From assembly GCF_900177515.1 (NCBI RefSeq), contig NZ_FXAK01000005.1:1-64000 (forward strand): a DNA stretch of 64,000 nt, written 5' to 3'. Below are positions 24,570 through 32,919 of this stretch, in pieces; position 1 is the stretch's first letter; every line of letters begins with the position of its first letter. Below the pieces are notes generated by a model. That model searched no databases. It was not told the DNA's origin and worked only from the letters and a program-made list of their open reading frames with translations. Both the position numbers and the translations under genes were made by a program. Source of the DNA: Azospirillum oryzae (lineage in GTDB: Bacteria > Pseudomonadota > Alphaproteobacteria > Azospirillales > Azospirillaceae).

Positions 24570-25169
24570 GTGTTGAGCCACGATTCCTGCACACAGAATT
24601 ACATCGCTGACGTTGCGAGCGTCCATGGCGCGAACGGCCAGCTTGCCGCCTCTACCATTCGGCAGAACGGCGACACCCGTACCACTTCCGCGCTGATCAT
24701 CGGCGAGATCGAGCGTTTCGCCCTGATCGACGCCCTGACCCGCGCCGAAGGCCAGTGCGGCATCAAGCTGGCGATGGAGGGTCGCGGCGCCACCGCGGTT
24801 GTCACTGCCACCTTCCGCCTGCCGCTCGGTGCCGTGAACCTCGTCGACGCGGCGACGCTGGCCGCCCTGGTCGATGCGGTCGAGGTCACGGAACGCCCGG
24901 TTGGCCCTCGCGCGCAGCAGACGGTCGAGCATGCCGCGATGTCGATCCGGGCCGCACAGCGTCCGGCAGCCCTGAACAAGCTGACGTCGCGGGAGATGTC
25001 GGTGTTCCGCGCCATGGCAGGCGGCGGCACCAACAAGCAGATCGCAGCCGATCTGAACCTCTCCATCGATACCGTGAAGATCCACTTGCGCGCGGTCTTC
25101 CGGAAGATCGGCGTCAGCAACCGGTCGCAGGCCTGCGTCCTGGCTTCTCAGCTGCTGCTGGAGGCCTAA
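24570..25169 (+). CDS. LuxR-type HTH regulator encoded by the phage
   Basis: The 199-residue protein ends in a LuxR/GerE HTH (LTSREMSVFRAMAGGGTNKQ...TVKIHLRAVFRKIGV, about 135-199). The first 130 residues are unlike autoinducer or receiver domains and are not recognised. A GTG start has AAGGAG 8 bp upstream. It is in the position of lambda cII or Q-like regulators, so control of phage or host genes is likely. Confidence 0.82.
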   Translation: MLSHDSCTQNYIADVASVHGANGQLAASTIRQNGDTRTTSALIIGEIERFALIDALTRAEGQCGIKLAMEGRGATAVVTATFRLPLGAVNLVDAATLAALVDAVEVTERPVGPRAQQTVEHAAMSIRAAQRPAALNKLTSREMSVFRAMAGGGTNKQIAADLNLSIDTVKIHLRAVFRKIGVSNRSQACVLASQLLLEA

Positions 25170-25172
25170 GCC

Positions 25173-25445
25173 ATGCTGCATCTCTCAAAGCTCCACAGCG
25201 AACAGCTCGCCCACGCGGGCGGCCATGGTCACCAGTTCCTCGCGGACCGGCGCGTTCAGGCCGGCCAGCCGGAGCAGCATGTGGACGACGCCGTATGCGG
25301 TGTCGCCGTCGGGATCGAGGCTGCCCTGTGCTGGCTCGCGCCGCTGCTCGGCTGGGCTCGCCGCGGGGAGCGTCGGCACCTCGCCACCTTCGCCGGCGGC
25401 GCTCTGCTGCTGGCGGTCGTCGCCTCCGTCGCCGGGAGGGCCTGA
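25173..25445 (+). CDS. Hypothetical protein with C-terminal membrane segment
   Basis: The 90-residue protein is His-rich at the start and has hydrophobic segments near 46-60 and 72-88. A GGAGG precedes the ATG by about 8 bp, inside the end of the LuxR-type gene. No family is recognised. Confidence 0.5.
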   Translation: MLHLSKLHSEQLAHAGGHGHQFLADRRVQAGQPEQHVDDAVCGVAVGIEAALCWLAPLLGWARRGERRHLATFAGGALLLAVVASVAGRA

Positions 25446-25448
25446 ACG

Positions 25449-25823
25449 ATGTTGGCTCTGAACAATCATAGCGAACAAAATGGCGATGATACGCGCGTCG
25501 GTGGAGCCAAAAAGGTGTGGCGCCGCCTGACAATCGCCGGACGGAAAATTGCCGTTGCCCGCCGCGACGCCGCGCAGAAGCTGGCCCGCGAGCTGCGCGA
25601 CTACTTCAAGGCCAAGCACGGACGGAAAACGTCCGCCTGCATCGCCGACGACTATGCCGTCACCGATCGGCAGGCCCGCCGCTGGCTCGCCAAGGGCCCG
25701 ACCTTCGACGGCTTCGCCCTGATGCTGGAGCGCGAGCGCGACCGCCTCCTGCACTGGCTGGCCGTCGCCTATTCCGAACGCCGCCGCCGCTTCCGCTGGC
25801 GCCGCGGCGCGAAGGAGGCCTGA
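25449..25823 (+). CDS. Basic hypothetical protein, possible DNA-binding
   Basis: The 124-residue protein is very basic (many Arg and Lys) with a YAVTDRQARRWLAKG segment that resembles an HTH. No family is recognised. It lies 3 bp after its neighbour and 4 bp before the GcrA-like gene. Confidence 0.55.
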   Translation: MLALNNHSEQNGDDTRVGGAKKVWRRLTIAGRKIAVARRDAAQKLARELRDYFKAKHGRKTSACIADDYAVTDRQARRWLAKGPTFDGFALMLERERDRLLHWLAVAYSERRRRFRWRRGAKEA

Positions 25824-25827
25824 AGCC

Positions 25828-26433
25828 ATGGGCGCGCTGACCTCCTCCGAAATCGAGACGATCCGCTGGCACGCCGCCAAGGGCGTGAAGCCCGGCACCA
25901 TCGCCCAGTGGTATGGGCTCAAGGCGCTGGAGGTGCGCGCCATCCTCGAGACGGCGCCGTCCGGGGCGCCTGCGGCTGACGAGGACCAGCCGCGCAGTGC
26001 CGGAACCGCAACCGCTGAGCCGGAAGAAACGGGGCATCGTCCGCAAGGGTCCGATGAAGCGCCGCCGTTGCGGGAGGTCGATGGCACGCAACCGTCGGCG
26101 AACCATTCAGGCCAATCGGACCGCCCCATCCTTTTCTTCGAAGCCGTCAAGCGCGTGATCCATCGCCAGCCGGCCGCTCTCTTCGCTGGCGTCCAACCGG
26201 AGCCGGTCGACCGCCGCACCTTGCGCCGGAAGATGATCCGCTCCGGCTTCGCCGCCGCGCCGGCCAAGACCTGCCAGTGGATCGAAGGCAACCCGACGCC
26301 GGACGATTCCTGCAAGTGCCTCGCGCCGTCGGCGCCGGGTGTCTCGTACTGCCCCGACCATGCGGCCCGTGCCTACCGGGTGCTGCCGCGCGGCGTGGCT
26401 GCCGCTTTCCCCTTCATTTCCCCCACCCCGTAA
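25828..26433 (+). CDS. GcrA-like protein
   Basis: The 201-residue protein has an N-terminal HTH-like region (about 1-45: SSEIETIRWHAAKGVKPGTIAQW) and a C-terminal CQWIEGNP...CLAPSAPGVSYCPDHAARAY block that matches the end of GcrA. GcrA is an alphaproteobacterial RNA-polymerase cofactor that works at methylated GANTC promoters. A phage copy could steer sigma-70 transcription or cell-cycle genes. The middle is a long low-complexity linker, longer than in cellular GcrA. Confidence 0.72.
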   Translation: MGALTSSEIETIRWHAAKGVKPGTIAQWYGLKALEVRAILETAPSGAPAADEDQPRSAGTATAEPEETGHRPQGSDEAPPLREVDGTQPSANHSGQSDRPILFFEAVKRVIHRQPAALFAGVQPEPVDRRTLRRKMIRSGFAAAPAKTCQWIEGNPTPDDSCKCLAPSAPGVSYCPDHAARAYRVLPRGVAAAFPFISPTP

Positions 26434-26442
26434 GGAGCCATT

Positions 26443-27261
26443 ATGGCAAGAGGTCGTCGTTCATCCGGCAAGGCGAGCAAGGCGGAACAACTCCGCGAGC
26501 GCGCCAAGGGCCTGCAGTCTCACCAGTTCTTCGACTTCCTGGACGAGGTCTCGACCAAGCGCCAGGACCTCGCCGACGCCAACACCGAGCATGCGTCCGC
26601 CTGGAAGAAGGCCGACGCGCTGGGCATCCACCCTCGCGCCGCCAAGCAGATCGCGCGCCTCGACAAGATGGACGCGGTGAAGCGGGCGGACGAGCTGCGC
26701 AGCTTCGACCAGATGCGTCGCTGGATGGCGGAGCGCTGGGGCGGTCAGCCGGACATCTTCGAACAGGACGCCACGCCGCTGGAGGAGGCCATCGAGCGCA
26801 CCTCCAGCACCGGCGACGAGCCGCAGGCCCTGGGCGATGTCGTCCGCCAGATGGTGGAGGATGCCGGCGAGGATGCCGGTCCGAAGCCGCTCTACGATGT
26901 CGCCTCGCCGCCCGATCTGCCCGGCCAGCAGGCCGAGGCCAGTGGTGCCCCGGAAGCCGACTGGGGCGATGACGGCGCCGAAGAGGTCAACCCCGAACTG
27001 GACAACGCCGGCTACACCTTCGCCAACGGCCGCACCGCCGGTCGGCAGGGGCACGGGGCGGAGATGAACCCGCATCCGGTGACTTCGCCCTCCCATGCGA
27101 TCTGGGAGCGTGGCCGCGTCCAGGGCGCCAAGGATGGCGACGGCGACGACGATCTGCTGGAGGCGGTCAGTGACGATCCGCCGGCCGAGGAGGAGCCGAA
27201 GACGCGTGGCCGGCGCCGTTCCCGTGGCACCGACGCGGCAAGCGCCGCGGCCGTGCACTGA
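26443..27261 (+). CDS. Hypothetical phage protein with Rmf/CrpP-like C-terminal motif
   Basis: The 272-residue protein has a basic helical N-terminal half (about 1-100) and an acidic linker. Near 195-230 the segment ANGRTAGRQGHG...NPHPVTSPSHAIWERG resembles Rmf/CrpP family proteins. The C-terminus is Arg-rich (RGRRRSRG). Function unknown; it precedes RuvC and the helicase, so a replication role is possible. Confidence 0.6.
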   Translation: MARGRRSSGKASKAEQLRERAKGLQSHQFFDFLDEVSTKRQDLADANTEHASAWKKADALGIHPRAAKQIARLDKMDAVKRADELRSFDQMRRWMAERWGGQPDIFEQDATPLEEAIERTSSTGDEPQALGDVVRQMVEDAGEDAGPKPLYDVASPPDLPGQQAEASGAPEADWGDDGAEEVNPELDNAGYTFANGRTAGRQGHGAEMNPHPVTSPSHAIWERGRVQGAKDGDGDDDLLEAVSDDPPAEEEPKTRGRRRSRGTDAASAAAVH

Positions 27262-27271
27262 GGGCGGGCGG

Positions 27272-27796
27272 ATGGCCGGCGGCGTCCTCGCCCTCGACCT
27301 CGCCACCCACACCGGGTGGGCATTGGGGCGGCTGCCACGGCAGCCGCTTCTCCCAATGGAGGCACGAATCCAGAAACCGGCCAAGCCGCTGTCCGGCTGG
27401 ATCCGGTTCGGTCGGCCCGGCTGCACGGTCGGTGAGTTCGCTGACGCGGCCGAGGCCTGGGGCCGCGCCTTCCTGACCGAACACCAGCCGTCGGGCCTGA
27501 TCTACGAAAAGCCGATCCTGCCCGCCGACACCAATCCTGACACGGTGCTGAAGCTGAACGGCTTGGCGACGATCATGCTGATGCTAGCGCACCGCTTCAG
27601 CATCCGCTGGGTACGCACCGCCCAGCCTTCCACTGTCAAGAAATCATTCTGCGGCCACGGTGGCCCCGGCAAGGACGGAGTGCAGGCCGAGTGCATGGCG
27701 CGCGGGTGGAAGTTCGCCACCGACGACGAAGCCGACGCTCTGGCCCTCCTGGATTACGCCGGCCACCTCGCCGCCAAGGAAAGGGCAGGCCGATGA
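27272..27796 (+). CDS. RuvC-like Holliday-junction resolvase
   Basis: The 174-residue protein has the RuvC/RNase H-fold signature: LALDLATHTGWA with the first catalytic Asp, IYEKP with Glu, and DDEADALALLDYA with the last acidic pair. It would resolve branched phage DNA before packaging. The ATG gives a normal phage RuvC length; its stop overlaps the helicase start (ATGA). Confidence 0.88.
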   Translation: MAGGVLALDLATHTGWALGRLPRQPLLPMEARIQKPAKPLSGWIRFGRPGCTVGEFADAAEAWGRAFLTEHQPSGLIYEKPILPADTNPDTVLKLNGLATIMLMLAHRFSIRWVRTAQPSTVKKSFCGHGGPGKDGVQAECMARGWKFATDDEADALALLDYAGHLAAKERAGR

Positions 27797-29265
27797 GCGC
27801 CATTGTTTCCGGGCAGCATTCTCTTTTCACCGACGCGGGGCCAAAGCGGCCGACGCTGCGTCCCTACCAGGAGCGCGGCGTCGCCGAAATCCTGGCCTGC
27901 CTGCAGCGCCGTGTGGATCCGCTCTATGCGCTGCCGACGGCCGGCGGCAAGACGACGATCTTCACCGCGGTGACCGAGGTGGTGGTCGGGCAGGGCTGGG
28001 AGGTCTGGATCATTGTCCACCGCCGGGAGCTGCTGCGCCAAGCCAGCGAGCGCCTGCTGGCGATGGGCATTTCCCATGGGCTGATCGCTCCGGGCGAGCC
28101 AATGACCAAGGATCCGGTACAGGTCGCGAGCGTCGACACGCTGCTGGCCCGGCTGGACAGCTTGCGCAACCGCCTCACCAAGGTGCGCCTCGCCATCATC
28201 GACGAGGCGCATCACGTCGTCGCGTCGAAGTGGCAGCGCGTGCTGGAGGCGATGATCAACGCCCTGCGCCTGGGCGTCACCGCCACTCCCTTCCGCTATG
28301 ACGGCAAGGGGCTGGGGGAGCATTTCCGGCAGGCGATCGAGGGGCCTAGCGTCGCTGAGCTGATCCGCGACGGCTATCTCGCCAAGCCCGCCATCTTCGC
28401 CCCGCCGGCGAACCTGGACCTGTCGAAGGTGAAGAAGCGGGGAGGGGACTATGTGGCGGCCGACCTCGCTAAGGCGGTCGACACCGACGAGCTGACCCTT
28501 CCGGCGGTCCGTCACTATGCCCGCATCTGCGGCGGTGTACCGGCGGTGGTGTTCTGCGCCGGGGTGGAGCATGCCCGCCATGTCGCCCAGCAGTTCCAGG
28601 CCGGCGGCTGGGCCGCAGCTTCCATCGACGGCGAGATGACCACGGCCGAGCGGGACCGGGCGATCCGGTCGCTCGCCACCGGCCGGCTGTCGGTGCTGAC
28701 CAGCTGCGACATCATCAGCGAAGGCACCGACCTGCCGATTGTCGGCGCGGCCATCCTGCTGCGTCCGACGGAATCGACCGGGCTCTACCTCCAGCAGGTC
28801 GGTCGCGTGCTGCGCACCTATCCGGGCAAGACCGAGGCCATCATCATCGACCAGGTCGGCAACGTCGCCAAGCACGGCATGCCGGACGAGCGGCGGCTGT
28901 GGTCGCTGGACGGTGGCTTGAAGGGGCTGGAGCGCGCGGTGACGGCGACGCGCCGCTGCCGCTACTGCCACTTCGTCTGCGCCAAGGGCCCGACCCATTG
29001 CCCGCACTGCACCAGGGCCTACCCCAAGCCGCCGGTGGCCGCGGTGCCGGAGGTGGCGCTCGCCACCATGCCCGGGATCGCCGGCCTGTCCGCCGAGCGG
29101 ATCGCCACGATGAAGTACAAGGACATCCTGCCGCTCGCCGAGACGGAGGAGGACCTGCACCGGGTCGCTGCGATCAAGGGCTACAAGCGCAGCTGGGTTC
29201 AGCGGGTTCTGCAGGAGCGCGCCGCCATCACCGCCCGCGGCTACATGATGCGGAGGTACGCATGA
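27793..29265 (+). CDS. SF2 DEAD/DEAH-box helicase
   Basis: The 490-residue protein has motif I PTAGGKTT, motif II DEAH (IIDEAHH), motif III TATP (GVTATPF) and motif VI QQVGRVLR, so it is a superfamily 2 ATPase of the ResIII/RecQ-like type. Four Cys (CRYC...CPHC) after the helicase core form a zinc ribbon. It is probably a replication or recombination helicase. Start and stop overlap the neighbours by 4 bp. Confidence 0.92.
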   Translation: MSAIVSGQHSLFTDAGPKRPTLRPYQERGVAEILACLQRRVDPLYALPTAGGKTTIFTAVTEVVVGQGWEVWIIVHRRELLRQASERLLAMGISHGLIAPGEPMTKDPVQVASVDTLLARLDSLRNRLTKVRLAIIDEAHHVVASKWQRVLEAMINALRLGVTATPFRYDGKGLGEHFRQAIEGPSVAELIRDGYLAKPAIFAPPANLDLSKVKKRGGDYVAADLAKAVDTDELTLPAVRHYARICGGVPAVVFCAGVEHARHVAQQFQAGGWAAASIDGEMTTAERDRAIRSLATGRLSVLTSCDIISEGTDLPIVGAAILLRPTESTGLYLQQVGRVLRTYPGKTEAIIIDQVGNVAKHGMPDERRLWSLDGGLKGLERAVTATRRCRYCHFVCAKGPTHCPHCTRAYPKPPVAAVPEVALATMPGIAGLSAERIATMKYKDILPLAETEEDLHRVAAIKGYKRSWVQRVLQERAAITARGYMMRRYA

Positions 29266-29837
29266 CCGCCGCCCCCTGGCCCTTCGGCGCCCTGATCCCG
29301 TTGCGCTATGGCGTGATCCTGGCAGACCCTGCTTGGCTGTTCGCCCTGCGCAGCCCGAAGGGCGAGGCCAAGTCCCCGCAGGCTCATTACCGCTGCATGC
29401 CGCTCGCCAACATCCAGGCCCTGCCGGTGTCGCAACTGGCCGCACCGGACTGCGTCTGCATCATGTGGGCGACGGCACCGATGCTGCCGCAGGCGATCGA
29501 CACGCTGGTCGCCTGGGGCTTCACCTTCAAATCCGCCGGCGCCTGGGCAAAGCAGTCGCCGACCGGCGCCAGCTGGGGCTTCGGGCCCGGCTACATCTAC
29601 CGCTCCGCCGCTGAATTTTGGCTGCTCGGCACCATCGGCCGGCCGGCCCTCCGCTCCCGCTCCATCCGAAACCTGATCGTCGCCCCGCGCCGCGAGCACA
29701 GCCGCAAGCCCGTCCAGATGCATGCCGACATCGAGGCCATGTTCGACGGCCCCTATGTCGAGCTGTTCGCACGGTCGCAGCGGCCGGGCTGGGATTGCTG
29801 GGGCAACGAGACCACGAAATTCGAGGCCGCAGCATGA
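29262..29837 (+). CDS. MT-A70 family adenine methyltransferase with variant motif
   Basis: The 191-residue protein matches phage MT-A70 enzymes: catalytic motif IV reads DPAW instead of DPPW near residues 22-25, followed by YRCMPLANIQALP, WATAPMLPQA, and REHSRKP with the conserved HSxKP block. It would methylate adenine N6 in phage DNA. The Pro to Ala change in the catalytic tetrad is unusual and may alter activity. Coupled by ATGA overlaps on both sides. Confidence 0.85.
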   Translation: MTAAPWPFGALIPLRYGVILADPAWLFALRSPKGEAKSPQAHYRCMPLANIQALPVSQLAAPDCVCIMWATAPMLPQAIDTLVAWGFTFKSAGAWAKQSPTGASWGFGPGYIYRSAAEFWLLGTIGRPALRSRSIRNLIVAPRREHSRKPVQMHADIEAMFDGPYVELFARSQRPGWDCWGNETTKFEAAA

Positions 29838-30049
29838 CCATCGCCCCCGGCCTCGAGGAGGCTGCCCGCGTGGCCCGATCCCGTGCCCGCCTGATCCGCT
29901 CCACCACCAAGGGCGGCAGCGCCATCGCCATCGGTCTGGAAGACTTGGCCCAGGAGTTGGACGGCATGGCCCGCCGCGCCCAGGCCCGCACCACCAAACC
30001 TGACCTCCTTACCAGCCCGGCAGCCGCGCCGGCCCAAGCGGCGGAGTAG
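29834..30049 (+). CDS. Small hypothetical protein
   Basis: The 71-residue protein is helical with a basic middle (RARLIRSTTKGG). No family is recognised. It overlaps the methylase stop by 4 bp and ends 5 bp before the replication initiator. Confidence 0.6.
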   Translation: MTIAPGLEEAARVARSRARLIRSTTKGGSAIAIGLEDLAQELDGMARRAQARTTKPDLLTSPAAAPAQAAE

Positions 30050-30054
30050 CAACC

Positions 30055-31251
30055 ATGGCCCGCATCCGTTCCACACACCCAGGCCAATGGACCGACGAAG
30101 AGTTCGTCGAGTGCCAGCCGCTCGCCCGCCTGCTGGCCCTCGCCCTGCGCAACGAGGCCGATGACCAGGGCGTCTTCGAGTGGAAGCCGACTACCCTGAA
30201 GATGCGGCTGATGCCGGCGGACAACGTCGACGTCGGCGCGCTGCTGGCCGAGCTGGAAGCTCACCGCCTTGTCGTCAAGTTCGAGGTGGCCGGCAAGGTC
30301 TACGGTGCCATCCGCAACTTCGTCCAGTACCAGCGGGTGAAGAAGCCGAGCAAGGTCCACCCGCTGCCGGCCGAGTTGCGGAAATGGGTGCGCATGGACC
30401 TCTGGCCGAAGGGGAAGGGTTCCGAACCGGACGCCGACCAAGAAGAAGACGGTTCCGAACCGGAGGCCACACCAAAGGCGGCGAGTTCCGAACCTCGCAC
30501 CCCGTCAAAGGCGCGGAGTTCCGAACAGAAGGCGGTTCAAGGCGACAGCGGTTCTCCATCGGTGCCGCACCAGTTCGGAACCGGTGGGGAAATCGCGCCG
30601 CAGAGGAAGGAGGAAGGAGGTAGGAGGGAAGAGGAAGGAAGATCCAGAATCGGAGAATCCTCGGCTGGCGGCAGGCCTCCCGCGGGCGCGCACGAAGCCG
30701 GCCGGCCGGCCGATGGTCTGGACGATGGGATTTCCGCCGTCCGCCAGGGCGTCGCCGACGGCTTCGAGCGCTGGTTCGACCTGCCGGACCGCCCGCTCAG
30801 CCCCGCCGACGGCGAACTGTTCGCCGACTGGATCGCCGCCGGTACCGAGCGGGGCCTGTCGCCCGCCGACACCGCCGCCGCCGTGGTCGAGGAGGTTCAG
30901 CGCCAGTTCCGCCAGCTCGCCGGCAAGGACGCCGGCCCACCCCGCAGCCTGCGCGCCGTGCTGGACCGGGACGTCCGTGCCGCCATCGCCAACGCTCGGC
31001 CGGGCAGCAAGCCCAAGCCGCTGCCGGAGGTGCCGGAGCCCTACGCCGGGCAGTTCGACCGCGTAACCTTCGCGAACTGGATCGCTCCGTGCCAGATCGC
31101 CGTCGCCGATGGCGTGGCCAAGGTCTCCGCCCCGAACAGCCTGATCCGGGAGCGGGTGGCGGGACAGTTCGCCGGATCGCTCAAGGCCGCGCTGGGCGTC
31201 GATGACATCGAAATCTCCATCGCAGCAGGGCAGGGGAGGAACGCAGCATGA
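30055..31251 (+). CDS. Lambda O-like replication initiator
   Basis: The 398-residue protein has an N-terminal winged-helix domain (about 1-105, [17 protein letters not shown]...), a low-complexity linker that includes four 11-residue repeats of the form (G/S)SEP..., and a C-terminal region ending [16 protein letters not shown], like the DnaA N-terminal domain that loads helicase. The DNA encoding the repeats forms iterons, as in lambda O. It would bind the origin inside its own gene and recruit DnaB. Confidence 0.82.
   Translation: MARIRSTHPGQWTDEEFVECQPLARLLALALRNEADDQGVFEWKPTTLKMRLMPADNVDVGALLAELEAHRLVVKFEVAGKVYGAIRNFVQYQRVKKPSKVHPLPAELRKWVRMDLWPKGKGSEPDADQEEDGSEPEATPKAASSEPRTPSKARSSEQKAVQGDSGSPSVPHQFGTGGEIAPQRKEEGGRREEEGRSRIGESSAGGRPPAGAHEAGRPADGLDDGISAVRQGVADGFERWFDLPDRPLSPADGELFADWIAAGTERGLSPADTAAAVVEEVQRQFRQLAGKDAGPPRSLRAVLDRDVRAAIANARPGSKPKPLPEVPEPYAGQFDRVTFANWIAPCQIAVADGVAKVSAPNSLIRERVAGQFAGSLKAALGVDDIEISIAAGQGRNAA
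30420..30652 (+). other. Candidate phage replication origin with 33-bp spaced iterons
   Basis: TTCCGAAC occurs at 30420, 30453, 30486 and 30519, exactly 33 bp (about three helical turns) apart. An inverted copy GTTCGGAA lies at 30573-30580. A 50-bp stretch that is almost all purines on this strand follows (30602-30652). This copies the lambda origin: four iterons inside O and then an easily melted purine-rich segment. Confidence 0.78.
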
Positions 31252-31637
31252 CCACCGCAACCCTGACCATGCCCGAAGACACCGCCGCCATGGCCCGGAC
31301 GATCCGCCGCCTGCAGGCCCGGAACATCGTGCTGGAGGCGGAGGTCGAGCGGCTGAAGGCTGCCCTGGCTGCCAAGGAACCGAAGCGCCCGAGCCGTGCC
31401 GGCCTGACGCCCAAGCAGCGCGCCTTGCTGGATTTCATCGCCCGGTACCAGCGCGAACGCCGCGGCGTGTCGCCCAGCTTCGACGAGATGGCCCACGCCA
31501 TCGGCCTCGCCAGCAAGTCCGGCGTGCACCGGCTGATCGAGGGGCTTGTCGCTCGCGGTGCCCTGGAGCGCCTGCCGCACCAAGCCCGCGCTCTGCGGGT
31601 CGTCGCCATCCCGAGCCACGGAGACGCGAATGGCTGA
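31248..31637 (+). CDS. LexA-type winged-helix protein without protease domain
   Basis: The 129-residue protein has a coiled N-terminal segment (about 15-45) and then a LexA-like DNA-binding domain ([30 protein letters not shown]...). It lacks the LexA peptidase. It could compete at LexA or other sites, or regulate late genes. Overlaps the initiator stop by 4 bp and the NusG-like gene by 8 bp. Confidence 0.78.
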   Translation: MTTATLTMPEDTAAMARTIRRLQARNIVLEAEVERLKAALAAKEPKRPSRAGLTPKQRALLDFIARYQRERRGVSPSFDEMAHAIGLASKSGVHRLIEGLVARGALERLPHQARALRVVAIPSHGDANG

Positions 31638-32223
31638 CCAGTTCTCGGACTGCGAGTGGATGGCCGTGGTGGTCAAGCCCGGCAAGAACGAGGAGGTGCA
31701 CAAGCGCTTCGAGGATCAGGGCTATCGGTCCTTCCTGCCGCTGTGCCTGCGGGAACGCACCCACGCCCGCAAGACGGAGACGGTCGTGCGCCCGCTGTTC
31801 GACCGGTACCAGTTCGTTGGCTACGACACCGAGCAGCCGTTCGGCCCGATCCTGAACACCATCGGCGTGAGCTTCCTGGTCAGGGGCGCCGACCTGATGC
31901 CGCTGCGCGTCTCGCCCCTGATCCTGCGTCGGGTCAAGGCGCGCTGCGATGCCGACGGCGGCATGGTCGACCTGCGGCAGCGGGAGCCGGAGCCGGAGCC
32001 CGAGGGCGAAAGCGAGCCACGCCCCGTGGTGACTTGGGAGCCGGAGCAGGCCCTGCGGGTGATCGACGGGCCGTTCCGCGACTTCGCCGCCGTGTTCTTG
32101 CAGGCGGACAGGCGGGGCCAGATGGCGCTGGTCATGGTCGAGCTGTTCGGCCGCACCAGCCGCGTCGAGATGCCGGTGAGGAACCTTCGGCCGATCGCCT
32201 CAGACCGCCGGAGTGTGGCGTGA
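31630..32223 (+). CDS. NusG/RfaH-like transcription antiterminator
   Basis: The 197-residue protein has an NGN-like N-terminal domain ([25 protein letters not shown]...[14 protein letters not shown]...[13 protein letters not shown]) and a C-terminal KOW-like region ([20 protein letters not shown]). Such proteins bind RNA polymerase and prevent pausing or termination. It is the last gene before a terminator that separates early from late genes, the place of lambda Q, so it is probably the late-gene antiterminator. The start was set at [10 protein letters not shown]. Confidence 0.85.
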   Translation: MADQFSDCEWMAVVVKPGKNEEVHKRFEDQGYRSFLPLCLRERTHARKTETVVRPLFDRYQFVGYDTEQPFGPILNTIGVSFLVRGADLMPLRVSPLILRRVKARCDADGGMVDLRQREPEPEPEGESEPRPVVTWEPEQALRVIDGPFRDFAAVFLQADRRGQMALVMVELFGRTSRVEMPVRNLRPIASDRRSVA

Positions 32224-32342
32224 TGGGGGTAAATTTAACCATTTCGAAAGGATTAGCGGACATACCATGCCCGCACATGGTGCCTGAGGCGTCCTCGCTT
32301 CACCCGGCACTGCGGCAGCTATAGAAGCACCGCCCTCAATCG

Positions 32343-32373
32343 CCCGCCCTGGCATCCGCCTCGGCGGGTTTTT
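32343..32373 (+). terminator. Rho-independent terminator between early and late genes
   Basis: CCCGCC (32343-32348) pairs with GGCGGG (32363-32368), followed by five T. The 120 bp before it, after the NusG-like gene, include an AT-rich stretch (near 32229-32270) that may hold a promoter; a 33-codon frame there is not convincing. Confidence 0.8.
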
Positions 32374-32392
32374 CTATGCCTGGAGCCAAGCC

Positions 32393-32728
32393 GTGGCTGA
32401 ACCCTCGCCCGATCTCACCGTTGCCGCGTCGGGCCTGATCGGCCCCGCCTTATCCGCCCTCGTGGGGGTACTCATGCGCCATTCGCAACTGGTCCAACGC
32501 GGGGAGCGGCGCTTCCTGTCGCCCTTCCTGCTGCTGGAAATCCCGACCGTCGCCGGCATGGGCATCGTGGGCGGTGGCGTCGGCAGCTACCTCGAGCTTG
32601 CCCCGTCCGTGACATGGGCTGTCGCAGCGGTACTGGGCTGGCTCGGACCGCAGGCCCTGGCGCTGCTGGTGCGTGCGGTCGCCCAGAGGGCCGGTGTGAA
32701 GATCGACCCAGACAAGGCGGCCCCGTGA
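32393..32728 (+). CDS. Holin-like membrane protein
   Basis: The 111-residue protein has three predicted helices at about 10-28, 43-63 and 72-94 and a charged C-terminus, resembling LydA-type phage holins. A holin forms the pore that times lysis. The other lysis genes are 23 kb away after the tail genes, so this may be a second or displaced holin. GTG start; no strong family match visible. Confidence 0.55.
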   Translation: MAEPSPDLTVAASGLIGPALSALVGVLMRHSQLVQRGERRFLSPFLLLEIPTVAGMGIVGGGVGSYLELAPSVTWAVAAVLGWLGPQALALLVRAVAQRAGVKIDPDKAAP

Positions 32729-32919
32729 TGCAGACCCGGCAGAGCAAGCCCCTCTCCCAGTCCATCGCCGACGCCGCCGACCTGATCGACTGCGTCGCCC
32801 AGCGTGAGGCCTACCGTCGCGCCACCGAGCTGATCGGGCCGGGCCTGGAGCGCATCACCGGCCGCATGCCCGCCGGAGCGATGGACGGCTGGACCGCCCC
32901 GGTCACGGAACCGGCCTGA
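32728..32919 (+). CDS. Small hypothetical protein
   Basis: The 63-residue protein is helical and unrecognised. It overlaps the holin-like gene (TGATG) and the next gene by 1 bp, so it is translated with them. Confidence 0.6.
   Translation: MQTRQSKPLSQSIADAADLIDCVAQREAYRRATELIGPGLERITGRMPAGAMDGWTAPVTEPA

Noticed and set aside
32223..32324. 33-codon frame after the NusG-like gene
   Set aside because: It has no family-like features and lies in a spacer better explained by promoter, loading site and terminator.
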